A DNA stretch of 64,000 nucleotides from positions 1-64,000 of the forward strand of contig WGMW01000030.1 in NCBI GenBank assembly GCA_016124845.1. The letters are read 5' to 3'. Of this stretch, positions 51,988 through 61,095 are shown piece after piece (within the stretch, counting starts at the first letter, position 1; each line of letters starts with the position of its first letter). Source of the stretch: Flavobacteriales bacterium. Lineage in GTDB: Bacteria > Bacteroidota > Bacteroidia > UBA10329. The notes under the pieces were generated by a model that had not been told where the DNA came from, ran no database searches, and was given only the letters and a program-made list of their open reading frames with translations. The position numbers and the translations under genes were made by a program.

Positions 51988-54900
51988 ATGACCAAGGAAG
52001 AGCTTGTCGGGCTATTCGACTCGTCAAGCAAAATAGCAGAACTGACAGCGGCCGTGAAAAGCGATGCCGCCAAAGTTCGCATGCGCGGAACTGCGGGTTC
52101 GGGCCACGCTTTTGTAGCTGCAGAGGTCATCAAAAAGACCTCCGATCATCACATTTTTGTGCTGACGGATAGGGAAGAGGCCGCCTATTTCCTAAGCGAC
52201 CTTGAACAGCTCGTTGGTAAAAAGAAGGTGCTTTTTTATCCGATGTCGTACAGACGTGCGTACGAGTTGGAAGAGACAGACAATAGCAATGTCATCCAAC
52301 GCGGTGAAGTGCTGAATGCGCTCCAGGCGAGTACTTCGCAACAGGTCATTGTCACCTATTCTAAGGCGTTGGCAGAGAAGGTCATTTCAAAGAAAGTGCT
52401 GCGTAAGAGCACATTCTCGGTTGGCGTTGGCGAAGACCTCGACCTCGATTTCTTCAACGAAATGCTGCACGAATACCACTTCGAGCGTGTTGATCAGGTA
52501 TACGAACCAGGTCAGTTCGCTATTCGTGGAGGCATTGTGGACGTGTTCTCGTTTGCGCAGGAATTGCCGTACAGAATCGAACTTTTTGGTGATGAGGTGG
52601 ATAGCATTCGCGCGTTCGATCCAGCCGAACAGCTGTCGGTAAAATCACTTCGAAAAGCAACCATTGTTCCCAACGTTCAGGACGAAGTGCTGCTTTCTGA
52701 GCGCGTCTCCTTCTTCGAGTTTCTCTCTTCAAAAACCACCGTTTGGTCGGAAGATATTGAGGAGTTGAAGCTGAGTGTGGATGTGGAATTGAAGGAAGCA
52801 AAATCGGCCTATCTGCAACTGAACAGTACGGTTGGGCGCAGTAAACCGGAAGAGAAATACGTGAGTTCGGAAGAGATTCTGAGCACCTTGGACGCTTATC
52901 GTGTGGTGGAGTTCGGTCCGAGGAACTATTACCGTAATTCCACCGAAGTTGTGTTCGATATGGCGCCACAACCTGCGGTGAACAAGGATTTCAAGCTGCT
53001 GCAACAGATTCTTATCGACAACAAGAAGAATGGTTATAGGAATGTTCTTCTGGTGGATAATCCCGGACAGGTGGAGCGTTTGCATTCGATTTTCGAAGAC
53101 CTTCCGTTGCCGTCTGGCGTGCGTGTGGAGAAACCGTTCTTCACGTCCATGCTCATTTCAGTCCATCAAGGGTTTGTCAACCACGAACTGAAATTGGCGT
53201 GCTTCACCGATCACCAGATATTTGAGCGTTACCATCGTTTCCGCTTGCGCGAAGGTTACAAACGCGGTAAACAGGCACTTACGCTGAAGGAGCTTTCAGG
53301 TCTGAATCCAGGCGATTATGTAACGCACATCGACCATGGAGTAGGCAAATTCGCGGGGCTGGAGAAGATCGATGTGAACGGCAAATTGCAGGAGACCATC
53401 CGTTTGGTCTATCGCGACAACGATATTCTGTATGTCAGCATTCATTCGCTGCATCGCATCAGCAAATATTCGGGTAAGGAAGGAGATGAGCCGAAGGTCA
53501 ACAAGCTCGGTTCGCCTGCTTGGAAAAACCTGAAGGCGAAGACCAAGAAGCAGGTCAAAGACATTGCGAAAGACCTAATAAAACTCTATGCGCAGCGCAG
53601 AGCGCAAAAGGGTTTTGCCTTTGCTCCGGATACGTATTTGCAGACCGAGCTGGAGGCTTCGTTCATTTATGAGGACACGCCTGATCAGGAGAAAGCAACG
53701 GCCGCGCTCAAGGCCGATATGGAGAAGGAATACCCGATGGACCGCCTCATTTGCGGAGATGTCGGATTCGGGAAAACGGAAGTGGCCATTCGCGCAGCAT
53801 TTAAAGCTGTGGCCGATGGAAAGCAGGTGGCTGTCCTCGTTCCGACCACCATTTTAGCGTTGCAGCATGCGCGCACTTTTCGCGAACGTTTGAAGGAATT
53901 CCCATGCACGGTCGATTACATCAACCGCTTTAAAACCCGCAAACAGCAGACCGATACGCTGAAAAAACTGGCCGAAGGCCAAGTAGATATTCTCGTTGGC
54001 ACACACAGAATTGTAGGCAAGGATGTGAAGTTCAAGGACCTTGGACTGCTCATTATTGATGAGGAACAGAAGTTCGGTGTGGCGGTGAAGGACAAGCTCA
54101 AGAAAATGAAGGTGAATGTGGATACGCTCACCCTCACCGCAACGCCCATTCCACGAACGCTGCAGTTCTCATTAATGGGCGCGCGCGACCTTTCCGTCAT
54201 CAATACACCACCACCGAATCGCTATCCTGTCATCACGGAGTTGCACACCTTCAACGAAGAACTCATCCGCGATGCGGTGATGTATGAAGTGAGCCGTGGC
54301 GGACAGGTGTTCTTCGTGAACAACCGCGTGGAGAACATTAAGGAAGTGGCTGGAATGATCGGGCGGCTTTGCCCAGATGTGCGTGTTTGCATCGGCCACG
54401 GGCAGATGGAACCCGCCAAGTTGGAAGACACCATGATGCGTTTCATGGATGGCGAATATGATGTGCTTGTGGCCACCACCATCATCGAGAGCGGACTGGA
54501 TATTTCGAACGCAAACACCATCATCATCAATAACGCCAACCATTTCGGGCTGAGCGATCTGCATCAGATGCGCGGGCGCGTTGGACGTTCCAACAAGAAA
54601 GCGTTCTGCTATCTGTTGGCGCCACCGATGACCATGCTCACGCCAGAGGCGAAGAAGCGTCTGAAAGCGATCTCGGAATTCTCCGACCTCGGAAGTGGAT
54701 TCAATATCGCCATGCGCGATCTTGACATTCGCGGAGCTGGAAACCTGCTGGGTGCAGAGCAAAGCGGTTTCATCAGCGATATTGGCATTGAGATGTACCA
54801 CAAGATTTTGGATGAGGCCGTTCAGGAATTGAAGGAAACCGAGTTCAAGGAACTGTTCAAAGACGAGAAGCCGCGTGCGTTTGTTCAGGATTGTCAGATC

Positions 54901-55383
54901 GATACGGATCTGGAGATTCTATTGCCCGATTCGTACGTGAACAGCATTGCTGAGCGTTTGGCGCTTTATCGTGAGTTGGATGATACCGAGAATGCGCAAC
55001 AATTGGCTGACTTTGAAACGCGGTTGAAGGACCGTTTCGGAACCATTCCGAAGCAAGGTCAGCAGTTGATCGAGACCATCCGCTTGCGATGGATCGCGAA
55101 AGCCATCGGGTTTGAGAAACTCATTCTGAAGAACGACCGCTTGGTCTGCTATTTCGTTTCCGACCCCGAAAGTGGTTACTACCAAGGTTCTGAGTTTACG
55201 CGGGTGCTTGATTTTGTGAAGAACAACCCTCAAAAAGTGGTAATGCGCCAAAAGAATGACAAGTTGATGTTGACGTTCGAAAACGTTCGCAGCATCAGTA
55301 CCGCTCTCGGTCTTTTGACTTCTTTGTCGCCAGAGGTAGCTCAACCGTTCCTCCACGTTCCCGAGCATTCGAGCGTACAATAA
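51988..55383 (+). CDS. mfd: Transcription-repair coupling factor
   Basis: Removes RNA polymerase stalled at DNA lesions and recruits UvrA. 1131 residues: UvrB-homology region (about 1-320, YEPGQFAIRGGIVDVFS), CarD-like RNA polymerase-binding domain (about 440-540, GDYVTHIDHGVGKFAGL), superfamily II translocase with Walker A GDVGFGKT at 590-597, DEEQ at 691-694, TATPIPRTL and QMRGRVGRSNKKAFCYL, and the C-terminal TRCF domain. Complete. Its last 89 bases overlap the convergent dehalogenase-like gene. Confidence 0.98.
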   Translation: MTKEELVGLFDSSSKIAELTAAVKSDAAKVRMRGTAGSGHAFVAAEVIKKTSDHHIFVLTDREEAAYFLSDLEQLVGKKKVLFYPMSYRRAYELEETDNSNVIQRGEVLNALQASTSQQVIVTYSKALAEKVISKKVLRKSTFSVGVGEDLDLDFFNEMLHEYHFERVDQVYEPGQFAIRGGIVDVFSFAQELPYRIELFGDEVDSIRAFDPAEQLSVKSLRKATIVPNVQDEVLLSERVSFFEFLSSKTTVWSEDIEELKLSVDVELKEAKSAYLQLNSTVGRSKPEEKYVSSEEILSTLDAYRVVEFGPRNYYRNSTEVVFDMAPQPAVNKDFKLLQQILIDNKKNGYRNVLLVDNPGQVERLHSIFEDLPLPSGVRVEKPFFTSMLISVHQGFVNHELKLACFTDHQIFERYHRFRLREGYKRGKQALTLKELSGLNPGDYVTHIDHGVGKFAGLEKIDVNGKLQETIRLVYRDNDILYVSIHSLHRISKYSGKEGDEPKVNKLGSPAWKNLKAKTKKQVKDIAKDLIKLYAQRRAQKGFAFAPDTYLQTELEASFIYEDTPDQEKATAALKADMEKEYPMDRLICGDVGFGKTEVAIRAAFKAVADGKQVAVLVPTTILALQHARTFRERLKEFPCTVDYINRFKTRKQQTDTLKKLAEGQVDILVGTHRIVGKDVKFKDLGLLIIDEEQKFGVAVKDKLKKMKVNVDTLTLTATPIPRTLQFSLMGARDLSVINTPPPNRYPVITELHTFNEELIRDAVMYEVSRGGQVFFVNNRVENIKEVAGMIGRLCPDVRVCIGHGQMEPAKLEDTMMRFMDGEYDVLVATTIIESGLDISNANTIIINNANHFGLSDLHQMRGRVGRSNKKAFCYLLAPPMTMLTPEAKKRLKAISEFSDLGSGFNIAMRDLDIRGAGNLLGAEQSGFISDIGIEMYHKILDEAVQELKETEFKELFKDEKPRAFVQDCQIDTDLEILLPDSYVNSIAERLALYRELDDTENAQQLADFETRLKDRFGTIPKQGQQLIETIRLRWIAKAIGFEKLILKNDRLVCYFVSDPESGYYQGSEFTRVLDFVKNNPQKVVMRQKNDKLMLTFENVRSISTALGLLTSLSPEVAQPFLHVPEHSSVQ

Positions 55384-56251
55384 AATCGTGGATGTGGTCG
55401 GCAATTTCCTTGCCGCGGTCTTCGGTAAGAAAGTGACCCGCGCGCTCAATGATGATCTCAGGCTCATTTTTCACGGTCGGAACATTCTCTCGGAACCACT
55501 TGTCGGCTCCACGGTTCACGTGGTCGCTGTCGGAGAACATGACAATGGCAGGTTTGTCCCAAGCGGAAAGCACTTTGCGGGCACGTTTCAATTGGCGTAC
55601 GCCATCGTCAGATGAGCCTGTTGGCACCAAACTGGGTGTTATTCGCAAGGCGGCCTTGTACTTTTCATCAGGAAAAGGTGCTTCGTAACCTCCCAAAGCC
55701 TGCAATTGTGGGGTTCGGTACGTACCCCATTTTATCACATTTCGAACAGGAAAATTCGGATAGAGCCGTGCAAATAACCGCCACAAACGGAACTTGAGAG
55801 AAACACGCTCTTCACCGATAGGAACCGAGGTATTCATAAAAACCACCCGTTTGAACAGTTCAGGGTATTTGCCGAGAACACTTAGCCCCAGCAGTCCACC
55901 CCAATCCTGAACCACCAACGTAATGTCCTTAAGTTCTGTTTTTTCGATGAATCGGATCAATGTGCGGTAGTGCATGTAAAAGGAATAGTCCTTTTGCCGC
56001 GTGAACTTGTCGGAGCGTCCGAAACCGAACAGGTCTGGAGCAATGACACGATAGTTTTTCTTCAGGAGGGGAATTAATTTCCGATAAGAGTAACTCCAGG
56101 TCGGATGCCCGTGCAGACAAAGGATAACCTCGCCTTGGCCTTCATCCAAATAATGAAATCGGCCTCCATTAATTTCCACGTAATGCGGGTCGTACGGATA
56201 ACCAGGCAAGCCATAAAAACGCTCATCAGGCGTGCGGAGCATCTCAATCAT
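55295..56251 (-). CDS. Haloalkane dehalogenase-like alpha/beta hydrolase
   Basis: 318 residues. The N-terminus (LRTPDERFYGLPGYPYDPHY) and LFGFGRSDKF match the DhlA branch (HLD-I). Candidate nucleophile D116 with halide-binding tryptophan W117 in VVQDWGG, acid D241 or D243 in FSDSDHV, and histidine H273 in ERAGHFL. The second halide-stabilising residue after the first strand is usually Asn or Glu (HGNPT or HGEPT); here it is H49 in HGHPT. True dehalogenation is therefore uncertain and another hydrolase activity is possible. The 3' end overlaps mfd by 89 bases; the final 25 residues are basic and may be unfolded. ATG 56242 is an alternative start. Confidence 0.85.
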   Translation of the reverse strand: MIEMLRTPDERFYGLPGYPYDPHYVEINGGRFHYLDEGQGEVILCLHGHPTWSYSYRKLIPLLKKNYRVIAPDLFGFGRSDKFTRQKDYSFYMHYRTLIRFIEKTELKDITLVVQDWGGLLGLSVLGKYPELFKRVVFMNTSVPIGEERVSLKFRLWRLFARLYPNFPVRNVIKWGTYRTPQLQALGGYEAPFPDEKYKAALRITPSLVPTGSSDDGVRQLKRARKVLSAWDKPAIVMFSDSDHVNRGADKWFRENVPTVKNEPEIIIERAGHFLTEDRGKEIADHIHDFIVRSNARERGGTVELPLATKKSKDRERY

Positions 56252-56330
56252 GGCAACAAGATAAACACCACACGGGTTTTAACGGCAAACGATTTGACAA
56301 CTGGATGAAAATCTGAGAAAATTCGACCAG

Positions 56331-57014
56331 CTACTTGGTGGCTTCCACGTAGAGCGATTCGTCTTCTCTGAGCTCGCTGTCGACCAGCAGTTTCGGGTCG
56401 CGACCACTACGGAACGTTTCCTTTTTCACATCCTTGAAACCAACCTCTTCAAGCAAGTATTTAAACGTTTCGAAATCGTACATGAACAAGTGCCCGTGAC
56501 TGCGCGCGATGCGGTTGATGCTGATCATTGGGGTTGGTTCAGGTCGGTCGTCTGGACACGGGATCTTCACTTTCTCGCCTTGGCGATGTTTGTTGTAGAG
56601 GTCGATGAACAGTTCTCCGTCAGGAACAGCGATGCGTAATGTTCCGCCAGGTTTCAATATGCGATAGAATTCCCGCAGGTTGTCTTTGGTGGATTGAAAT
56701 GGAATGTGTTCCAAGCAATGTTCGGTGTAAATTCCCTGTAGCGAGTTGCTCGCAATCGGGTAATTGTCCTGTTTGATGGTGGAAATATCCCACGGGATCA
56801 CGTTCGGTTTCCACTCAATATCGGTGTTGATGAAATCATCATAAACATTGTAGCCACAACCAACTTGCAGGTATTCCTTGCCTTCGGTCAGTTTTTTCGG
56901 AACGAAGAACTTCTTATTCAGAATCCACGGAGTGATGAACTTGTTGAAGAACTGGTGAAACCTGGTGTAAGATGTGATCGGTCGGTTCCACGAGAATTTG
57001 CCTGTTGCCTCCAT
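56331..57014 (-). CDS. Class I SAM-dependent methyltransferase
   Basis: 227 residues. SAM-binding motif I is the divergent YLQVGCGYN, followed by NTDIEW, YTEHCLEHIPF and the post-motif region YRILKPGGTLRIAVPD, which identify a Methyltransf_11-like fold. The C-terminal half has SHGHLFMYDFETFKYLLEEVGF, as in methyltransferases of cell-surface sugar clusters. Substrate unknown. Flanked by unrelated genes on the same strand. TATTTTTG (57029-57036, minus strand) gives it its own promoter. Confidence 0.88.
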   Translation of the reverse strand: MEATGKFSWNRPITSYTRFHQFFNKFITPWILNKKFFVPKKLTEGKEYLQVGCGYNVYDDFINTDIEWKPNVIPWDISTIKQDNYPIASNSLQGIYTEHCLEHIPFQSTKDNLREFYRILKPGGTLRIAVPDGELFIDLYNKHRQGEKVKIPCPDDRPEPTPMISINRIARSHGHLFMYDFETFKYLLEEVGFKDVKKETFRSGRDPKLLVDSELREDESLYVEATK

Positions 57015-57028
57015 GCTCAGAATTTCAA

Positions 57029-57036
57029 CAAAAATA
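57029..57036 (-). promoter_or_regulatory. -7 element of the methyltransferase gene (TATTTTTG)
   Basis: Exact TAnnTTTG on the minus strand with its G 15 bases before ATG 57014, a leader of about nine bases. It overlaps the 3' end region of the permease gene. Confidence 0.5.
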
Positions 57037-57039
57037 TCA

Positions 57040-58287
57040 TCATTTGCTTCGGATGGCTTCTACAGGGCTAAGTCGCGATGCGAGGAATGCTGGAATGATG
57101 CCCGCTACCAATCCGATGGTAACCGATATGGTAATTCCCAACATCATGTTTTTCATCGTCAGGTACATGGTCACATCAAATGCATAAGAGGCGATTCCGC
57201 TTAGCAGTCCAGCCATGAAAAGACCAACTCCGCCACCCATCAGGCACAGGAAAACGGCTTCTGAAAGAAATTCCATCATAATGAACCAGTTCTTGGCACC
57301 CAGCGATTTTTCGATGCCGATAAGATGTGTCCGTTCCTTCACCGATACGAACATGATATTGGCAATGCCGAAACCTCCCACCAGAATGGAAAACCCTCCG
57401 ATGATGGTTCCAGCGATGTTCAAGATGGTAAAAAGACTTTCGAGCGAATTGGAAAGTACGCTGATCTCGTTCAGAGCAAAGTTGTCATCCGCACGTGGTT
57501 TCAACCTGCGTACGCTGCGCATGATGCCGCGCAGCTCATCTTTCAACTCTGCTGTGGAAACGCCTGGTTTTCCTTTTACCATGACGAGCGGGTTGGAACC
57601 GCGCGATTCAATGCGCATCACCTGACGCGCGAAGTTGATCGGCATCAGCAACTGGTTGTCCACCGAATTGCCGAAAACGCTTTCGCCTTCCACACCAAAA
57701 ACACCGATAACGGTCAGTTTCCGTTTGAAAACCTTTACTGTTTCACCCACAGGATTGCGGTCACCGAAAAGCCCCTGCGCCACCGCCATACCGATGATGC
57801 AAACGTTCTTTCCCGTATTCGATTCCATCAGGGTCAGGTAGCGCCCCGAAACAATATCGAATGATTTGATCTTGTCGTAATCGTGCGTTACAGCAACCAC
57901 GCTCACGTTCTCAACTACCGTTGATTCGTGTTCCACGCTTTTGTTTTTCGAGGCCATGAAAACAACCGATTCGGCTGCATCGCTTCTCCGTTGCACTTCC
58001 TTGAAATCGTTCAGGTCGGCATCTGGCCGTTGCCAATATTTCCACCACTCAAAATCGGTTCCCGTTGCCCACGGCCATTTCTGAATGTAAACCGTATTGT
58101 CGCCCAGCGATTGAACATTATCGCGGATGTTCTTCTCCATCGAGTCCACAAACGTGAAAACCAGAATGATGGCCATGATTCCGATGGTGATGCCCAGCAG
58201 CGAAAGGATGGTTCGCAGCTTGTTCGAGACAAGCGCATTCCAAGCCATCTTAATGCTTTCGGAAAATAGTTTTAGGAATATGATCAT
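57040..58287 (-). CDS. MacB-like ABC transporter permease (FtsX family)
   Basis: 415 residues: N-terminal helix with AWNALVSNKLRTILSLLGITIG, the standard MacB start (key part: NKLRTILSLLGITIG), a periplasmic MacB-PCD domain (about 45-270, DIVSGRYLTLMES, VIGVFGVEG), then three C-terminal helices with NIMFVSVKERTHLIGIEKSLGA and ASRLSPVEAIR. Family members export peptides, macrolides or lipoprotein-linked substrates with a separate ATPase, which is not in this window. A second copy of the core FtsX architecture in this window is the lolC-like gene. Divergent from purH. Confidence 0.9.
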   Translation of the reverse strand: MIIFLKLFSESIKMAWNALVSNKLRTILSLLGITIGIMAIILVFTFVDSMEKNIRDNVQSLGDNTVYIQKWPWATGTDFEWWKYWQRPDADLNDFKEVQRRSDAAESVVFMASKNKSVEHESTVVENVSVVAVTHDYDKIKSFDIVSGRYLTLMESNTGKNVCIIGMAVAQGLFGDRNPVGETVKVFKRKLTVIGVFGVEGESVFGNSVDNQLLMPINFARQVMRIESRGSNPLVMVKGKPGVSTAELKDELRGIMRSVRRLKPRADDNFALNEISVLSNSLESLFTILNIAGTIIGGFSILVGGFGIANIMFVSVKERTHLIGIEKSLGAKNWFIMMEFLSEAVFLCLMGGGVGLFMAGLLSGIASYAFDVTMYLTMKNMMLGITISVTIGLVAGIIPAFLASRLSPVEAIRSK

Positions 58288-58330
58288 GCGCTGTTGAAAA
58301 CTTGGGCGGAAAAGCGATTGGTCAGCATGG

Positions 58331-58369
58331 CAAAGGTAACCTTATTGTACTTCAAAAGGCTACCTTTGC
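58331..58369. promoter_or_regulatory. Mirror-image -7 elements of the permease gene and purH
   Basis: CAAAGGTA at 58331-58338 (TACCTTTG on the minus strand, for the permease gene) and TACCTTTG at 58361-58368 (plus strand, for purH); with their flanking bases they form the inverted repeat GCAAAGGTA / TACCTTTGC. Leaders would be about 40 and 95 bases. No TTG at standard spacing for either. Confidence 0.45.
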
Positions 58370-58465
58370 CGTGCTTGGAAAAAGTTCCTGAAACCCTTGA
58401 TTTTATTGGATTTTCAAACATACAGGGAAACGGTTTTCCAGCATCATTGTTTTTCTAATCGTTAA

Positions 58466-60040
58466 TTGAAGAAAGTGGCGAGTAAGACCATTAAAAATGC
58501 CCTCATTTCGGTGTTCCACAAAGAAGGTTTGGAGCCGATCGTTAAGCAACTTGTAAAGCATGGAGTGAACATCTACTCCACAGGCGGAACACAGACCTAT
58601 TTGGAGGAGTTGGGTGCAACTGTTCTGAAAGTGGAAGACCTGACCTCGTATCCATCCATTTTGGGCGGAAGAGTGAAAACCTTGCATCCGAAAGTGTTCG
58701 GAGGAATTTTGGGTAGAAGGGAAGAGCAAAGCGACCTGTTGCAGTTGGAGGAATATGAGATTCCAGAGATCGACCTTGTGATCGTGGATCTTTATCCGTT
58801 TGAGGATACCGTTGCCAGCGGAGCGGATGAGCAGGCCATTATTGAGAAGATCGATATAGGTGGAATTTCATTGATCCGCGCTGCGGCCAAGAATTTCAAG
58901 GATGTTGTCATCGTTCCGTCTAAGAACGAATATGCCGCTTTGGCGGAAATTCTTGCCGAAGGCGCGGCAACAACACTTGAGCAGCGCAAGAGTTTTGCAA
59001 CCGCTGCCTTTGCTGTTTCATCGCATTACGACACGGCCATTCACACTTATTTCGCGGGTGGCGGATTCGCGCATCAGGAAGACGGAACGAAGGTTCTTCG
59101 TTACGGAGAAAACCCGCATCAGCAAGGATTTTTCCATGGAGATATTTCTGCGCTGTTCGACCAATTGAATGGGAAGGAACTCAGCTACAATAACCTGTTG
59201 GACATTGATGCTGCGGTGAATCTTATTGCAGATTTCAGCCCCACCCCGCCCCTCCCCAATGGGGAGGGAGGTTCTCCCCCTTTGGGGGAGTCAGAGGGGG
59301 CTACTTTCGCCATTCTGAAGCACAATAATGCTTGCGGGTTGGCCAGTCGCCCGAAGTTGGTAGACGCTTGGAAAGACGCGTTGGCGGGTGATCCGATCTC
59401 AGCTTTCGGTGGTATTCTCATCACCAATGTGGAAGTGGATGCGGAAACGGCCACCGAAATGAACAGCCTGTTTTTCGAAGTGGTGATCGCGCCATCTTAC
59501 AGCGCTGAAGCTCTCGAAATCCTCAAACAGAAAAAGAACCGCGTGATTCTGGTTCAGAAACCATGCGAATTCCCAAAACGACAGTTCCGCTCACTGCTGA
59601 ATGGAGTTATTGAGCAGGATAAGGACCTCAGCACGCAGACCGCTTCGGATATGAATCCTGTGACGAATGTGAAGCCGACCGAGGCAGAATACGAAGATTT
59701 AGTATTTGCTAACAAATTGGTGAAGCATACAAAGTCAAATACTATCGTTCTTGCAAAGAACAAACAATTGTTGGCAAGCGGTTGCGGTATGACCTCACGA
59801 GTAGATGCATTGAAATTCGCCATTACTAAGGCAAAGTCTTTTAACTTCGACCTGAAAGGTGCGGTTATGGCTTCGGATGCGTTTTTCCCATTTCCAGATT
59901 GCGTAGAGATCGCGCATGGCGAAGGGATTGATACGGTGGTGCAGCCAGGCGGTTCCATCAAAGACAACGAATCGATAGACTACTGCAACAATAATGGGAT
60001 GGCCATGGTAGTTACAGGAGTCAGACACTTTAAACACTGA
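58466..60040 (+). CDS. purH: Bifunctional AICAR transformylase / IMP cyclohydrolase with inserted repeat peptide
   Basis: Catalyses the last two steps of IMP synthesis. 524 residues: IMP cyclohydrolase domain (about 1-195, STGGTQTYLEE, GGRVKTLHPKVFGGIL) and AICAR transformylase domain with RYGENPHQQGFF, the catalytic Lys-His pair in AILKHNNACG, and C-terminal ASDAFFPFPD, VQPGGSIKD. The start is TTG 58466, right after an in-frame stop, or GTG 58475 (MASKTIKNALIS); no ATG fits. Residues 258-279 (SPTPPLPNGEGGSPPLGE and following) are encoded by a 66-base palindromic element and replace a normally short linker before TFAILKHNN. mreB follows after four bases. Confidence 0.95.
   Translation: MKKVASKTIKNALISVFHKEGLEPIVKQLVKHGVNIYSTGGTQTYLEELGATVLKVEDLTSYPSILGGRVKTLHPKVFGGILGRREEQSDLLQLEEYEIPEIDLVIVDLYPFEDTVASGADEQAIIEKIDIGGISLIRAAAKNFKDVVIVPSKNEYAALAEILAEGAATTLEQRKSFATAAFAVSSHYDTAIHTYFAGGGFAHQEDGTKVLRYGENPHQQGFFHGDISALFDQLNGKELSYNNLLDIDAAVNLIADFSPTPPLPNGEGGSPPLGESEGATFAILKHNNACGLASRPKLVDAWKDALAGDPISAFGGILITNVEVDAETATEMNSLFFEVVIAPSYSAEALEILKQKKNRVILVQKPCEFPKRQFRSLLNGVIEQDKDLSTQTASDMNPVTNVKPTEAEYEDLVFANKLVKHTKSNTIVLAKNKQLLASGCGMTSRVDALKFAITKAKSFNFDLKGAVMASDAFFPFPDCVEIAHGEGIDTVVQPGGSIKDNESIDYCNNNGMAMVVTGVRHFKH
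59237..59302. repeat. 66-bp GC-rich palindromic element inserted in frame in purH
   Basis: Outer ends AGCCCC / GGGGCT; inside, two perfect hairpins CCTCCCC-AAT-GGGGAGG (59251-59267) and CTCCCCC-TTT-GGGGGAG (59274-59290). Length is exactly 22 codons, so the purH frame is kept. Base composition differs sharply from the surrounding gene. Confidence 0.88.
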
Positions 60041-60044
60041 GCGA

Positions 60045-61070
60045 ATGGGGCTGTTCGACTATTTCAGACAGGAAATTGCCATTGACCTTGGCACGGCCAA
60101 CACGCTTATCATTCACAATGATAAGGTGGTGGTTGACGAACCGTCCATCGTTGCCAAAGACATCCAAACGGGTAAGATCGTTGCCATTGGCAAGAAGGCC
60201 CAACAGATGCACGGCAAAACCCACAAGAACATCGAGACCATCCGTCCATTGAAGGACGGTGTGATCGCTGATTTCGAGGCGGCTGAGCAGATGATCAAAG
60301 GAATGATCCAGATGATTAACCCAGGTCGAAGACACTTCATGCCGCCACAGATCCGAATGGTGATCTGTATTCCTTCGGGAATTACGGAAGTGGAGAAGCG
60401 TGCGGTGCGTGACTCGGCAGAACATGCTGGCGCGAAAGACGTTCGTCTCATTCAAGAACCGATGGCTGCTGCAATTGGTATCGGAATCGATGTGGAAGAA
60501 CCGATGGGCAACATGATCATCGATATCGGTGGTGGTACATCGGAGATCGCAGTTATTGCGCTTGGCGGTATCGTTTGCGACCGTTCCATCCGCGTAGCGG
60601 GAGATGATTTTACCGCTGATATTGAGGATTATATGCGTAGACAGCACAACATTCTCATTGGCGAGCGTTCCGCAGAACGGATCAAGATCGAGGTCGGTTC
60701 GGCTTTGACCGAGTTGGACAATCCGCCAGCAGACTACGCGGTTCATGGTCGCGACCTCATGACGGGTATTCCGAAAGAGATCACGGTTTCCTATCAGGAA
60801 GTGGCGCATGCGCTGGATAAATCGATCACCAAGATTGAAACGGCCATTCTGAACAACTTGGAGATGACGCCACCAGAGCTTTCGGCAGATATTTACCGAA
60901 CGGGGCTTTATCTCGCAGGTGGAGGTTCCATGCTTCGTGGCCTCGACAAGCGTATTTCGCAGAAAACAAAACTTCCAGTTCACATTGCCGAAGACCCGTT
61001 GCGTGCGGTGGCCCGTGGAACTGGTATTGCACTTAAAAACATCGACCGATTCCCATTCCTGATGCGATAG
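60045..61070 (+). CDS. mreB: Rod-shape determining actin homologue MreB
   Basis: Forms filaments at the inner membrane that guide lateral wall synthesis. 341 residues with DLGTANT at 14-20 (phosphate 1), IIDIGGGTSEIAVIALGG (phosphate 2), and YLAGGGSMLRGLD (adenosine site). The N-terminal MGLFDYF gives a short amphipathic membrane anchor. Full length. Together with mreC, mreD and mrdA it forms the elongasome operon, here fused transcriptionally to purH upstream (gap of four bases). Confidence 0.98.
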   Translation: MGLFDYFRQEIAIDLGTANTLIIHNDKVVVDEPSIVAKDIQTGKIVAIGKKAQQMHGKTHKNIETIRPLKDGVIADFEAAEQMIKGMIQMINPGRRHFMPPQIRMVICIPSGITEVEKRAVRDSAEHAGAKDVRLIQEPMAAAIGIGIDVEEPMGNMIIDIGGGTSEIAVIALGGIVCDRSIRVAGDDFTADIEDYMRRQHNILIGERSAERIKIEVGSALTELDNPPADYAVHGRDLMTGIPKEITVSYQEVAHALDKSITKIETAILNNLEMTPPELSADIYRTGLYLAGGGSMLRGLDKRISQKTKLPVHIAEDPLRAVARGTGIALKNIDRFPFLMR

Positions 61071-61095
61071 GTCGGCCGCTTACTATGGATGAATC

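Noticed and set aside
54172-54801. 209-codon minus-strand ORF
   Set aside because: Antisense to the translocase part of mfd.
58370-58470. Purine riboswitch or other leader RNA before purH
   Set aside because: The predicted leader is about 95 bases, AT-rich, and shows no conserved purine-aptamer junctions or terminator that I can recognise.
60030-60983. 317-codon minus-strand ORF
   Set aside because: Antisense to mreB; histidine- and arginine-rich translation typical of a shadow frame.
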